DNA of 64,000 bases from Cylicocyclus nassatus (taxonomy: Eukaryota; Nematoda; Chromadorea; Rhabditida; Strongylidae), in contig CATQJL010000001.1 of NCBI GenBank assembly GCA_958299035.1, positions 48,424,461 through 48,488,460 of the forward strand. The letters are read 5' to 3'. Numbering within the stretch: the first letter of the stretch is position 1; the number at the start of each line of letters is the position of its first letter. Under the pieces are notes generated by a model. The model was given only the letters and a program-made list of their open reading frames with translations. It made no database searches and was not told the DNA's origin. The translations under genes and the position numbers were made by a program. Positions 10,963-24,007 of this stretch are shown here, piece after piece.

Positions 10963-11615
10963 TTTCACGCGTATAAGGCGCCTTTTTCGAATCAAGCGAG
11001 CCGCTCACAGGGGAATGGTCAGAAGTCGAAGTGGCCAATCCATTCAGGCTGCATACCATTAGAAGCAGCATAAAACACTGACTCTAAATCTGTCTTCCTT
11101 ATCTGCAGAGCGCTTTTGTGGACGAAATTATAAGCCGTTGAAGGCCATTATTTTGCTAAGAAATTGTGCGTTTAAAGTGCAAACTTGGCCGTATAAAGCC
11201 ATTCTCGGCTCAATGGTGGACCAGAACATGCAACTAAGTCACTTCGTATAACCCATACCAAGAAGTGAGCTGAAAGAGCAATAATGTGCCATATTTTGCA
11301 ATTTTTGCATATGATTTTTCCGCAGTAAAGCTGCTCAGAAGTTGGCCTACAAAGGCGCTCTGCAGATATGGAAGACAGATTTGAAATCAGCATTTTATGC
11401 TGCATCGAATGGTATGCAGCTTGTATGGAATGGCCACTTCGACTTCTGACCAATCCCTTGTCAGCTGGTTCACTGCATCCCGGAAAGAAATCCTTACATC
11501 GCACAATTCTCTCAAGCGATATACAGCACGTTATAGGGTCCTTTGGTTGTAAAGTCCTTTGGCGTGTCTGCTGGTCGATTTTGGAAAGAAATCCCCGCGC
11601 CTTATACGCGTGAAA
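10963..11615. mobile_element. foldback MITE, family A copy 1
   Basis: The outer ends TTTCACGCGTATAAGGCGC (10963-) and its complement (-11615) enclose a second, longer inverted pair: TGGTCAGAAGTCGAAGTGGC at about 11017 and its complement ending about 11455. The arms contain the family hallmark AAATCTGTCTTCCTTATCTGC followed by a degenerate GAGCGC. Three more copies occur at 41.1, 42.1 and 50.8 kb. Confidence 0.7.
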
Positions 11616-12667
11616 TTAGGGTAAGTTCTTTTTCTGTGCGTACGTCCTTCTCTTTACCTGGCAAAGATTCTGTTATCCATTTTCGTATAGTGATGCTGAA
11701 GTAACGGAAATCAAATAATATCATTTTACCTTTTTTCAACTCTTGCATTCACGGTTCACACAAAAGATTACGCAGAGTCTGTGCTAGCAGATTCTTTCTA
11801 TTTTTATTTCACTTCTCTTTCGAATTTTGAGCAAATCTCCTTTTCTAGTAGTAAAAACATGAAACCATACAAGTATGGATAACTCACAAAGTTCCAGACA
11901 ATCGTTGCAGAGTCAACTGCTTCAACAATGCGCTTAAAAGAGAGGAGAACGAATCGGTAAGTTTACAGTGCTCAAAGTGCAAGCGTCTACTAGTCAAAAA
12001 GGTACGAAAGCGTTTGACTCCTAATACGTAATAGCAGATGTATGAGAAGTACTTGCTTAATGCTTTTAATACGTTTTTTCTATGAATAAGTAATACATCA
12101 TATATCACAGAGGTGTTCTTCTCAACACGTTCATGATATCATAGCTAAATTGGTGGCGTACGGACTACAGCTGATATTTTATAGAACTTTCAAAACACAA
12201 AGGAAATGAAACAGCTACATGATAAGTTTTGAATCACATCTTGGTATATTCATAACGATGAAAAAACAGATACGATCGGCTCCCAGATTCGTGTGGAGGC
12301 GGGTTGCAGACTTTTGCTGATTATTAGGATAAACTTGATGAGAGAGTACGAAAAACAATGCTGTAACAAGAGAGGTTCAAAAAGTTCATCCTTAAGATCA
12401 GGGAAAGTTTGAAAACCAGTGGTACCTATGCAGTGTAACATATGTCTTGCATCATTCTGTAAAATTATAATTTTCTTTAATCTTGAAATGCTCGTCGTAC
12501 TTGAAGTGATTATGAAAGGGCAATTAAGCGCTCTTCATAGATGTTTATTTGAAGTAAGAACTATTGTAGGCTGGTGATAAAAACTAACAAAAACCCAAAT
12601 TACGTTACTTCGGTATTGAGCAGCAAGGAAGGAAGAAGGCCCCAATACATTCTGGTTTCAATCTTAC
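11616..12667. other. non-coding stretch with a solo repeat arm
   Basis: No coding frame is supported. At 12270-12335 there is a copy of the arm of the hairpin repeat found at 2297. Otherwise featureless. Confidence 0.35.
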
Positions 12668-12870
12668 CTTGAGTTTCATGAATCACTCTTTCTAGAGCAA
12701 GAGTTCTATGAGAATGTTTGGGTTTCTTATAGGTTTTTTTCATTTCTAAAAATTTTGATTCGGTAAAATTAGTTATAAAGGGAAAAGATGCATAACTTAC
12801 CATAGTCTGTAAAAGGTGCATAAAAGACGATGACAAATTTGAAATGTTTAATGAGTCTTTCATAATTTTA
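12668..12870 (-). CDS. candidate exon pair, product not recognised
   Basis: On the minus strand, exon 12745-12668 begins after ATTTTTAG and ends at a consensus donor (CAAG|GTAAG); it reads MKKTYKKPKHSHRTLALERV and on to HETQ. The upstream exon ends at 12801 (TATG|GTAAG) and in the matching phase reads FKFVIVFYAPFTDY, with a 55-nt intron between them. The FVIVFYAP string recalls thioredoxin-fold strands, but the CxxC motif is absent, so no family is claimed. The start of the upstream exon could not be placed. May be chance. Confidence 0.3.
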
Positions 12871-15800
12871 GTGCAAAAGTTTTCAGTCTAATAAAACACA
12901 TATAAAAGCCAAGAGAAAGTAAAGTTGACTGGAGAGGAGTGTAGGTCTGAATTCTTCTTTAATAAACCACGAGCTGATAAATCAGATAAAAACAAAGCTG
13001 TCAACCACTACGTAATAACTCAGAAAAGCAATCAACTCTAGTTCCACAACAAGATGACATTGAGCTGCTATTTCGATTCCATGCGTAGTATAGACTAATC
13101 TTTGCAGACAAACAAGGATCAGCCAGCTCAAAAAAACGAAAAAAAACGATTACTAGGGGGTGGTAGTCTCTACGCCTGCTGAGATAATGTTACTATGTAC
13201 ACTAAGTGACAATTTGCCAAAACTACGAAAAGCAAAGATCGCTGAAATGAAGCAGACAAGCCGTGAACGCCTCACATTTCATCAAGAAAATGGAAAAAAG
13301 AAAAGAACACATAGATCTCGAGGATCTAATGCGCATATAAATCAAAAAACTTTCCTGGTCTCAAAATTCAGAAAAGTAACTAACAAATTAGCTGAAGCCT
13401 TAAGATGTTCGGCCCAGCAAGAATTCTACTACATAGCAGGTGGGAGTCATAATATCACATTTCTCATATATATGCTACAAGCTCTGTTTGAACAAGAGAA
13501 AATTCACTGCAATGTCATGGGATTTCATTTCTTGAGGGACTGGAATAATTCAACAAACACACTGATTTCACTGAAAAGGATCTTCTTTGCATATTTCCCT
13601 GTGAAGCAGAAAGGCTTTCAGCTAGATTGAAGTTATTTCAAATCCTCCAACATCGGGAGAACAGAGTATAATAATGACATCATCATGTGGAAATTCTTAG
13701 ATATATACTGAGAAAAAGATGAATGCAACCTTCTTTTTTGTTTCAGACTTGGGCATTGTTAAGACTTGCCTATCGCTTTGTTAAAATTTAACCAATTCCC
13801 TTGCAATCTTTTTTTTTTTGAGAGCAGAGACGTGGGAGGGTGGGGAGGGGGAAGGAGGGGGCAGAGGAGAGTGAACTAAAAAATAGGGGTAAATCTTCAC
13901 AATCGCAAAGTTCGTTTCAAGAACATAGCTTGCCAAATACTATTATCGGCTGAAACATTCACCACATACATAGTTATCATTGCCGTAAACATCATGCACT
14001 TCTCAAAGGGCTCAGTGTAGAATTCTTCAATATGGTTATTCAAACTGGGATTTGAAAAAACTCACAAAAAAAGGTTCGAGCGATTAAGAGGACAGCAAAG
14101 TTGTGATTATCGATAAAAATAGACTTTTTATCGATAATCACCCTTACTATTCTCACATAATATCTTGGACTCCATGATCAGAACTCTCAAGAAATCAACT
14201 TCTCAGCCTAATTGGCAGGCTGCTTGGAAGTAGAAAATGACTACTGAAAGTTTTTATCTTTTGCCCTTCTACAGGCACAACCGGAATTTATTCCGCTTTT
14301 AACGATTTGCAACATACGATGATTGCGCCCCAATATGATTGTGTTAACACTGGCAAACAGACAGCACTCTGAATTTGGAAAATCTATCACATTTCTCACG
14401 AACAGGTTTGGAAGGTTTCCATCGCTCCAACAAGAATCAGCATCCTACATAAAGCATATTTTCTAGTCATTTGAACACGAAATTTATAGAATCAAGCGCA
14501 ATGGCAATGGCTCTCAATGAACACCACAGCCTTTTGAGCTCTAAAAAAGTCGGAATTTTGGCGCGGATATCTGGAATAGAACAAAACAAGGGAATGGTCA
14601 GAACTGACTTGCCCTTTCCCAATAATCGTGCGATTTTATTATCATTTTAGAACACTTCAAGCGTTGACTACTAAGCAACTTTTTTGGTAAAGTAGAATAT
14701 GTTTAATTGTAAACAAATTATGCGAGTGAGTTCCCTTTATAGCTTGAATTTGACAGTGTATGCAGAAGTGCTTAAAATTCCTTTCGTAGATGTCTGGAAT
14801 TTCCACACTGCGAGAAATCAGCTGTAGGTTGGAGCTACCTAGCCTAATGTCTGCCCACCTACTATACTGTCTGCCTAAAATGAACAAATGTTTCAAGTTC
14901 GTAACCATAGTATACTTGGAGTGCAGGTTCAGATTACTAAGTACTCTAAAGCTCATAATGTATACGTATTGTTGGAAAAGGTCAAGGAGAGTTCGAACCA
15001 TTTCCGACCAAAGACAAATGTTCATTTTTGTTTGGTGCACTGCTCATAGGGCCAAACCATAAATGCAAAGTAGGCTAATTGCCCTTCAGTAGGTTTAAGC
15101 GGTTAAGGTGAGCATGTTTTGTACTATTGCGACAGAGGAAGAGCATAGTTATAAATTATGTTCAGAAAATGTTATAAATCAGCTACAAGATTTGAAAAAG
15201 AGAATATGAACAATTTTCGGACAGACAATGGCAGTTATGGATGCCAAGTTAATTTATTAAAACCTCTACCATTAAGGAAATATGCCCGGTACATCTGACC
15301 GAACGTCGCGTATCATTTTTTATTTTGAGCTGGAGACCCTGAAAGGGTAGTTATACAAACTGCCATTGCAAAACTTTTGAACTTATTCCACATTAGTTAA
15401 TGCGATGTCATCCTAATAGCTGACTTCATCATCAGAGAAAGCCCGAGTTTTTTGAACTCGCTACTCTAAACAAAAATCGCCTATTTATCTTCTTTGAAAT
15501 TAGAGGGTACACCAAACCCGTCTGGTGGACCAAAAATGAAGGACGACGCTTTTTCATCAAAGAAAGTGGTCCAATTATTCTGATAAGAGGTAAGACAGCA
15601 TGTGCGGAATTGTGCAGACAGATTTTGAATCGATAAGATAAATTTTAGTTTTTCAGCCTTAGAGATAAATTCTACGGAGATGCCAAAAAGCTGCAACTAT
15701 CACGCCAGAATTTTATTTCGGAGTAACCTCGTTTTCTTCTAGAACATGAACCAATTATTATATGGATACTCTTTTAAACAAACTTCACTAAATGCGTTCG

Positions 15801-16880
15801 TTAAAAAATTCGTGGGGGTCCGTCCCATAATCATAACCACTTTCTAAAATTGCGTACCGTAATGATTAGCTCTGGTGTTTCACAATTTGTAGACGCCCTC
15901 TGAAAGATATTTAAGCTATAAATATAGATTGTTTTGTGACCACTTTCATCAGATTACTCATTTTACGCACATTCGCTTGTGCAAATAAGTTTGTTGACAA
16001 TTTGATGAGTGAAGCGATGCCTGAGGGAAGAAGAGTATTGGATGGACACTTCGCAGCGAAAGACAAAGTGTAAAAAAACACGAAGTAGCAGCTTACAACG
16101 CCCCCACCCTGGGCCAAGCCCTCATAAGATGATTCATGCAATTCATTACGTTTGCAAGACGAATCAACAATGACGAGAAGTTCCAGTTAAGTGTATGCGT
16201 GGAAGAAGTACTTGTGCGAAAAGGTTACGCTTGAAGAAGTTGGCAAAGTTTTGCTAATCGTAAGCTCTAAGCTGAATTCGAAAAATGAAAACAAAACTGT
16301 TCTTAGGCTTCTTACACATCGCCATATACACGCAAAAAAATTGTTTCTAGATTATGATACATTGAGCCAATGTTATGAGTATTCAGTCTTTATTGGTACT
16401 GAACTTTTCTGTTTTCCCCGTGACTGAGTTCAGATCAGAAATTCTTGATAATTGGATCATATTTCGGTGTGTGTTCATGCAAAGGTCGAATGCGGTCCAG
16501 TATGTTGTAAATTTACTCTTCATAACAAAGGAAAATTAGCTGATCGATATCAAGAGGAACGAAAATTATGTACCATATATAGTAAGCATTTCTCAGACAT
16601 TTTTAGGAAGAACTTCGGATTCATTGACTTACGAGCTAATCGTTTATTTCTTCATTTATTTATTAAAACATTTACGCCATAATCATGCATATCCTACAGA
16701 CGTTTCAAAACACCCCTAAATGTTTCAATATCACCCCTTCTGGAATATCTGTCTCTAAACGGCATTGCAGTTAGCGATTCTAGCAATAATTCAAAGTACA
16801 AGAAATGAATTGATCACGGGGCCAGTTGATCACACGGTAAGCTTAGCAGATAAAGTAGTAGATTGCGGCGACATACCCTG
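12871..16880. other. 4-kb stretch without a supported gene
   Basis: Contains a 156-codon plus frame at 13160-13630 and 127- and 90-codon overlapping frames near 14.7-15.0 kb. None has a recognisable motif, repeated structure or splice context. A purine tract (about 13818-13876) and a perfect hairpin (14103-14141) are the only structures seen. Confidence 0.35.
14103..14141. repeat. perfect 17-bp hairpin with a 5-nt loop
   Basis: GTGATTATCGATAAAAA at 14103-14119, loop TAGAC, then its exact complement at 14125-14141. It could be a tiny MITE relic or a structured RNA; no target duplication or homologous copy is seen. Confidence 0.7.
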
Positions 16881-17139
16881 AAGTATTGGGTTATTCCAAA
16901 AGTAAACTCTTTTCTTGAATAAATGAAACTGTTTTTGTCTTCTCAGCAAACTTAAGGTACCTTTTGACAGAGTGAAGTAAGCTCTACAAATTGACCACCA
17001 AAAATCCTCCTAATTCGCCCGTTGAAAGTTAGAGCCAAAAATCAAACTTTTAAAGTACCCTAAAAATCAGATCCTTCCGTAAAATTCCTACGGACCTCTA
17101 ACATGGTCATTACACAGCAGACATATACTAGTATTGTAG

Positions 17140-20100
17140 CATCCTAAAATGAATTGGGGGAATTCTTGCTGAGGCTCAGAAATGAGAAATCAAAATGGCT
17201 CGACGATGCAAAAATGTCACTTTCTCTTTCTCAGTAATCAAAGCACGAACAGGGATAAAATTTTGAAGCCGTACTAAATAAGACGTACTCCTAAAATTTT
17301 TTATTGCAAATTTCTCGGTGGTCATTTTGTAGAGCTTGCTTTGCCTATCGAATAATATCCTAAGTCTGCTAGGAAAACAAAAACAGCATGGTTTATCTAT
17401 AAAAACAAGTGGAAAGGAGCTAACTACAATTTGTATTCTTGTAGCGGTAAGCTCAATGAGCTGTGATAAAAATTGCACAACGGAAGTTTTTATGATGAGT
17501 TAAAGGTTTTATTGTTATTGCCAATATGTATTTGAGAATCTCAACGAAAGACCCAACCATTGATGGATTTTATGGAAAGAAGACGATAAATTTTGTCGAC
17601 AACATTTGTTTTCTGCCGAGGTTTAAGGAATGCTCAATTTCCGCTATTATAATGACAGAGTGTCCTTTGCATATGGATAGAAAAAGGAAATACAAACATT
17701 ATCCGTGATTGGTGAGCCCCTTGACGTCTGAACAGAAGCAATGTTCTGATAGAGAGGCAAAGAAAAATGGAATGATAAAGCGGAAATAGGGCTCAATCAT
17801 TTGTTTTTAACCTTCTCAAAGGAGAAGCAGTATGATAGTACATTAACTAGAGTTGTTTGTGACAAGAATTTTCACGCTGTGCAGAACCTGGCCAGCTTTT
17901 CATCTCATACAAATGCCGATGAAGTGAACCTTGTGTTTTGAGATTCTCCATAAAACCTATAACATGAGTACAGCACGGAAACCTCTAGTATCTGAGCAAA
18001 GGCAGAAATTGAAGTGTAACACATCCGTCACATCTGGAGCTAACTAGAAAGCGTTCATTTCTGTACATTTGATTTCGCCATCTTCAGCAGATTTAGGGCT
18101 CAAATGGATAACTTGAATGAATTTTTACTGCAATAATGCGAATACAGTACACAAGTTGCAGCTCAGTCATTGAATTTTATGAACGCTTAGAAAAATAACA
18201 AAAGGAGAGCTATTACACTATGTAACGATCAGACTTCTTCTTTTTTTGAGTTTCTCATGACATGTGGTAATGGTGCTGTTTCCTAGACGAAGGCCAAGTG
18301 GTTTTACTAGCCATACTTTTCCGCAACTCAAAACCTTTCATCAATTGAACACCCTGAAACTCTAATTTTGTAGCAGGTAGCCCCCCCCCCCATTTTAGAG
18401 TTGAGCCTTTGCTTAATCCAGCATACATCGACGGTGATGGCGAACATTTTTCTAGCCTGAGGCCAATTATTACTTTTAGCGCCCTTTCAAGAAGGATGAT
18501 GCTCAGATTCGCAGGCTTAAGTGATACTACAAGATAATTTGTTTGTATTCATAAAAACATTTTCAGCAAGTCTAGATTAATCATGTATTTTCCTAATACA
18601 TATTAAAACAGCCAAACAAAATGTACAGTCAAAGCTGCAGTTTTCAAAGATACGTTTATATTGAATAGTAACTTTATAGTCAAAGACTGCCTATGTTTCT
18701 TGTGTTTTCAAAAGAGTCAAATTTGAAATCTATGAAAAAGCATAACGGAATTTTGGGAATGGCGGATCAAATTTCTCGACAAATGGCATTGCTTACGCAA
18801 ACACTCATAGAAATGACTTCAGATTGTACGGTAGTTGATTTTTGAGCTCAAATAACAAGAGGTGTTTGCTTGATAGTAGAATTGGGAGAAGCAAACTGTA
18901 GTGATCTGAGAGCTTAACAAGCTAAACAAAATTTGTTCTAACAAAGCAACGTTGACAGTATACGCGAAGAAACAGCCGTGTTGTTCAAAACATTTGGGAA
19001 GTCCTTCTACCAACACGAGAAGACAACGAAATGATAGGACTCTAGAGAGAAGATTGAAAAGTCATAACCCATTCTTCTACTCCCATTTAGATGATTTTTG
19101 GATCTTGTAAAGTACATCGCGTCATATAAATAATGATGAGCTGCATTTAATGCGTTCCCTCATCGGCACTGGTAGCCTTTCGCTAAAAAAGGGCTAGAGC
19201 ACATTATTGATAATGACATCCGGCAAGCCATTGCTCTAGCTGTGGTTTAGAATATATCATTGTGTCCGTATAGAATTATGAGTGCAAGTCTTAAAGCGCT
19301 ATTGTTCTTTCAAATGAAAGTAGTATTAGCCATGCTTAAACTTGCACCCATATTATTGGAAATTCACTTTAACATCATCGTCTGATTTGTTAAATTCTGA
19401 AGCAGGGAATCTGCGCTTACTAAAAGTATTGAAATCAGAAACTTTTGTTAGCATAAGGAATACTAGCTGCTTGAGGGTGATACTAAGAAGTAAATTTTGT
19501 TTCGACAGCCAGATTACTGCTTAGACCTGATTTTAGCCTTGAACTTAGTTTTTTGATTTGTTCCTTTTACCTAACAAGAATTCATGTTCATCGAATGCCA
19601 GTGCTAGTATTCATGGTCTTCCGATGATTTTTCAAGTTTTAATCTGTGCAAACAATTTACAATATGTACGTTAGCAGTTATGATAGAACAAGTTTAAGAT
19701 TTTTCTTGCAATTTTTTGTGCCCATATGTGATAAAGGTCACAACTCCCATGTCAAGTTGATGGATGGATGTTTCTAGACTATAAAGCAGCGAGTTTGATG
19801 CGCATTGTTCTGGAAACTGTCATCTCCAGAGAGAAAAAATAAATGAAAGCCCTTCTCAAACAGTTTAACATTGTTGTACAAATGAAAATATGGAAGTGAG
19901 CAAGCCAAAAAATGCGAACAAGAAATCAGTCACAACTTCCAACTGATACAGAGATCAAACTAAAGGAAGGTTGCAAAACTCTAATGAGAAATATCTTTGC
20001 TGAAAGAGCCCGATATGAACTGCAGTTCATCCGAGCAGAGAGAAGTCTTCCATAATCTTTCATTTTTAAAGAAAATCTCTCGCGTTCTGAGATAGTACCT

Positions 20101-20201
20101 TAATTTGTTGAAAAAAGTGGTGAAAAAGGTTAGCTTGAAAAATTATGCTCTTTTAGAGTTTCTGCAAACCCTACAGTCACAAGATAATCTGTAGAAAGTT
20201 T
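17140..20201. other. 3-kb stretch without a supported gene
   Basis: AT-rich, with frames below 100 codons on both strands and no splice-bounded coding exons that I could find. A cytosine run lies near 18380. Confidence 0.35.
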
Positions 20202-20389
20202 TTACGAAATGCACCATGTACCGTAAGCATTGAAGCATCCTTTAATATCAAGAGGTTGGCAATATGGCAGAAATCGCTGCGACCACGCCTGAGAGGGTGT
20301 TAATATGATTGCCCACGCGTCGTTTTGGATTTTAATGGGCTGAGGGCCGCCCCACTCGGTCCTCAACGTCACTTGAATAACGCACATCA
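20202..20389 (-). CDS. possible terminal exon of the minus-strand multi-exon gene
   Basis: The exon follows the acceptor TTTGCTCAG at 20390 and runs 62 codons to a stop at 20204-20202. It is GC-richer than its surroundings and reads VIQVTLRTEWGGPQPIKIQN and on to DIKG. Its 2-nt start phase fits the 1-nt overhang left by the exon ending at 24008, so it could be the 3' exon of that gene, but phase alone has a one-in-three chance. No family recognised. Confidence 0.35.
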
Positions 20390-21002
20390 CTGAGCAAACG
20401 AGCAGGTCTTCGGCCAGGACGAGCTCAGAAGAGCAGATCAAGAGCGAGTAGGAGGTTTATGTGGTCTGTATGAAGTATAGAACAAGAGGAGGAAAAAGTG
20501 GAAATAAAAGGAAAAATGGTGCGCCAGTAAGAAAGAATCAAGGTGGGACCGCGAAATAGAGTGTATATGAACTTTGAGATCCTATTTGACTTGTGCTTAA
20601 TTCTTGATAATCAAATTCACAATTTTGCAGAACATTTTTTTGTAAAAAATTTTTCAAGTGTTTTCAAGCTTAGAAGAATAACAAGTTTCCTAAAAGTTTT
20701 CCAGAGGGCTAGCTGGCGTCAACGGTTATCCCAAGTAATGTATTACCCCTCCGAAAAAAAACTTCCGGGAACCTTTAACTAGAGAAGAAATTCGCTTATG
20801 TTCAATTCAAGTAGTCTTTAACTTTGCTAAGTCGACTTAATTGACACGAATAATTTTTCTTTTCAATTTCTATGCATGGAAGCGGCAAACAAAATTGAAG
20901 AGAAAGTCAAGCGTCACTTTCCAAAAGTTCTCTCTCTCTATCCAAAAAAATTGAGGAGCTTTCTGTATGATGGAAAAATTTATATCCAAAATGTGCCCCT
21001 AG

Positions 21003-21286
21003 CAGGGCTCGGCACGAGGTGGCTAGATGAAAATGGAAAAAACGAAGTCCCCCTTGACTTTTGGGAATTTTTACGAAGTCCCCTTTGACCCTCAACCAAA
21101 TTTCCTCTAAAAACCTGAAAAATTCCCCAAAATCCTCCAAAAAACGAAACGTCAATTAAAAAAAACGTCGCCAAATCGCCAATTTTACGTGTCTCTTGGG
21201 TCACAAAAACGAAACCCCCTTTGCTTTTCGTCTTTCGTCCCAAAAAAGATACCAGCTGGCTTACAAGCCACCTATGCCGAGCCGTG
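21003..21286. mobile_element. 284-bp hAT-type MITE, exact 8-bp target duplication
   Basis: Termini CAGGGCTCGGCACGAGGTGG and (complement) CACGGCTCGGCATAGGTGG, flanked by the identical 8-mers GCCCCTAG at 20995-21002 and 21287-21294. The subterminal sequence resembles the other hAT copies (AAGCAAAGGGG-type motif). Part of the 61658 family. Confidence 0.85.
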
Positions 21287-21294
21287 GCCCCTAG

Positions 21295-22724
21295 TTAAAC
21301 CAAAAATTCTCCCTATCTCGCTTCTTGAGAAGTTTAGTAATAAACGAGATGTGGCTTGAGTTTGTTGACAAATAGCGAGCTTGAAGTGTTTGCATAACCG
21401 CTCTGATTGAATATTGCTTTCGTTAGGCTCAATATATAATATCTATTTCACCATAACATAGCGTCAATTGAGATGGTCAAGCGAGAGCATAGATGACTAG
21501 AGAAAATCCAGCAACGATATTGCTTTGATTTCCTACGTAGGTAATGCAGTTCTTGTCTCTGTTCAACCTTGTATTTTTTAGTAAGTTAATCAGATGATTT
21601 TTTGTGATGTTTATGAGAGGAATTTCTATGGAACAAATTTTAGTTGTATTCATGCTATTTGAGAGCTGAAAATGTCCATTATGAATCCTAAGACTAATAG
21701 ACGAACCAGAATATGCTATGAACTGACGCCTAATAGCAGCTTTCTCACAACTGGGGTTCAAATTGAAGTTGCTGCGAACCTCTTTGTTCAGTCACTGGTC
21801 TTCAAGCTGTGCTCAATTTTTGTCTTTGAATTGACACCGCAGAGCCTCACCGCGTTTTTTCGATTACCGCATAACCGGTGCAAAAGCTTTGTCCCTTTTT
21901 TTGAACCCACCCGCATTCTGATAAAGTAAAAGTAAACACATGGTTCAAGCATATCCGATGCAGAATTCCATAATCCCTAAAGCACTCACGTTTCCGATAA
22001 TTAAAATCACTCGGAAATCGGAAAACGGAACATGCAAAAAATTGCTTCAAATTCAAAGGGTTAGCTCCATTTGCTGATTATTACAGTCTTTTTGATACAT
22101 GAAATTTTTGAATTCAGATCAATTTATATGAGAAAAGTGAGCGAGTGAGAAAATATAGCCTGTTTGAAGTATCACATTTAGCTCACTATTAACAAATTCT
22201 TCTTAGTAAGCGGCAGCTGCCATCTCATACGATTTATTACGATTTACTTGACAAATACCAACTTGATTGCAAAAACTTCATGAATAATTTCGTACTGCTT
22301 TGCAGTCGCTATATGTATGTGATATGCCAGCTATCCTTGGCCAATATCATCCATATTGGAAGTAGAAAATGGCTGGCAAATAGGGAACCAAACCTCGAAG
22401 TTCTGATTCGCAATATTATACTTGAAGTTGACAGACGGGCAACATCGTTAGTTGCGAGATTCCGGGCCAACTTATTCGAATGTGATGCATAACTAGCAGT
22501 GGGAATGCGCTGTTTGAATGTGTAGCCGGACGGATCCCAAGTTTTGGATGCACCTTTCACAAAACATCTACTTGTCCCAATGGGACGAGTTCCCACATAC
22601 AACGCATGTTGGGAAAGCAACAGAGATTCAGCCCCCGTTTCAACAGTTTTAAAAATGAGAGCATAAAAATGATAATAATGCCGGTTTTGAAGTAAACTTG
22701 TTAGGTTTGCATAGAACGGAGAAA
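21295..22724. other. non-coding stretch with an unproven minus frame
   Basis: Frames at 21477-22056 look random. A minus frame of about 140 codons (22309-22737) has balanced composition (for example GTRPIGTSRCFVKGASK) and runs up to the TIR of the next element. No splice support or family was recognised. Confidence 0.3.
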
Positions 22725-22730
22725 AGTACT

Positions 22731-23253
22731 CAGACAATCACAGGCTCTCAGCCGGCGGCGATAAAGGGCAGTTTCACTGAGCGGGCGGCGATACTGCAAA
22801 AGTGGCAGTGAGCGGGCGACGACATTGCGCGCTAACAGTGGCAGTTCCTCACTCATGTTTGTGAATATATTTATCGCGGTGAAATGTGTATTGCTTTGTC
22901 GCCGCTCCCCATATGGATCGTTTTATCAATGTTTGTACCCTCAAGGTCTATTATCAGCATATTTTCTGTTCTAAAGAACGTAAATCTATGCGCGTGTATC
23001 ACTGCGTACTTGCGTACTCATCCACTTAACTGTTACTTGCCATTTCATTAGTTATAACCTTTATCCAGAGTTTACAAACGTGGCCGTACACAGTCGTAGT
23101 ATACGATCTAAGCTAACCTCTAAGCTTTTGGGCCACGGACACTTCCTATCTTTTAGGAAAGCGGGAAGCGGCAGTGAGGCGATAAGGCACGGAGCTTTTG
23201 GTGGGTTTTCGCGGTGGCTTTGTGGCTGCCGGCTGAGAGCCTGTGATTGTCTG
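22731..23253. mobile_element. 0.52-kb TIR element with identical 32-bp ends
   Basis: AGTACTCAGACAATCACAGG continues to GCCGGC at 22725-22756, and is matched without mismatch by its complement at 23228-23259. Because AGTACT is itself palindromic it may be target sequence, leaving CAGACAATC as the true terminus. The interior is GC-rich with repeated GCGGGCGGCGA and GTGGCAGT motifs and a shared central part. Perfect ends suggest recent activity. Superfamily undetermined. Confidence 0.7.
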
Positions 23254-24007
23254 AGTACTAGGGTTCCAGCATCTAATTGAAGAAAGCATCTGATTGAAGA
23301 AAACAAAAGGCATTGGGGAGCTTTATGACATTATTTGAATTTTTCCGCTGAATTTGCATAATGGAAATTTGAAGTGGAAAATAATTCTGATTATCAAAGA
23401 AAGCGATCAAGATGTTGTAATAAACATTTGGGCTGTTTTGCTCTTATAAAAATCAAATGCACAGCTTTCAATCTCAAATGTTCTCGTACTTCGAATGGTT
23501 CCCAGAAAATCTCAAGCCGAAACAAAATATGCCAATCTTTTCTTGGCCCCTGACAGGTAAACGAGCTCAAAAAATACGAATATCTTTTTCTAAATTAAAG
23601 TAGGCCTTTCACGGATATTCTTTTGAAAAATGGATCCGATTAACGAAAATAAAACTAAAGAAGTTGTCAGGCCAGATAACACGAAAGCACTAAGCAAATG
23701 AACTAAAATATAATTCTTTTTATGGTGACAAGGCCAGCTTTACGGATATCTGAAAAGCCAATTCGTATGAGCCAGACACTGTTTTGTTGTAACGTTACTG
23801 TTTTTGGTGTCGAATATCGGATATATAGCCGCCTTTGAAGATTAATATCGTGTGATTGCACTGCTCTTAAAAAATTCATTGATCGGATACTATCCAGAAA
23901 TTTTTGTGAAACTTTATACCGATTTTACTGCTTTCATCATCAATGCAAATCAGGCGCCCTTTTGTTCCAAGGCGGATTCAAATGTTGCAATTACACTAAG
24001 CTACTAC

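Noticed and set aside
12801..12870. Protein disulfide isomerase-like exon (FVIVFYAP)
   Set aside because: Resembles the strand before the active site, but the CxxC that defines the family is missing.
13160..13630. 156-codon plus-strand frame
   Set aside because: The longest frame outside the LINE, but with no recognisable motif, no splice context and random-looking composition; not reported as a gene.
14657..15062. Overlapping 127-codon minus and 90-codon plus frames
   Set aside because: Both strands are open in AT-rich DNA without motif or splice support; likely chance.
16880..17130. Third member of foldback family B
   Set aside because: Short similarity (GGTACCTTTTGACAGAGTGA) to the 52.7-kb element, but no inverted partner could be defined.
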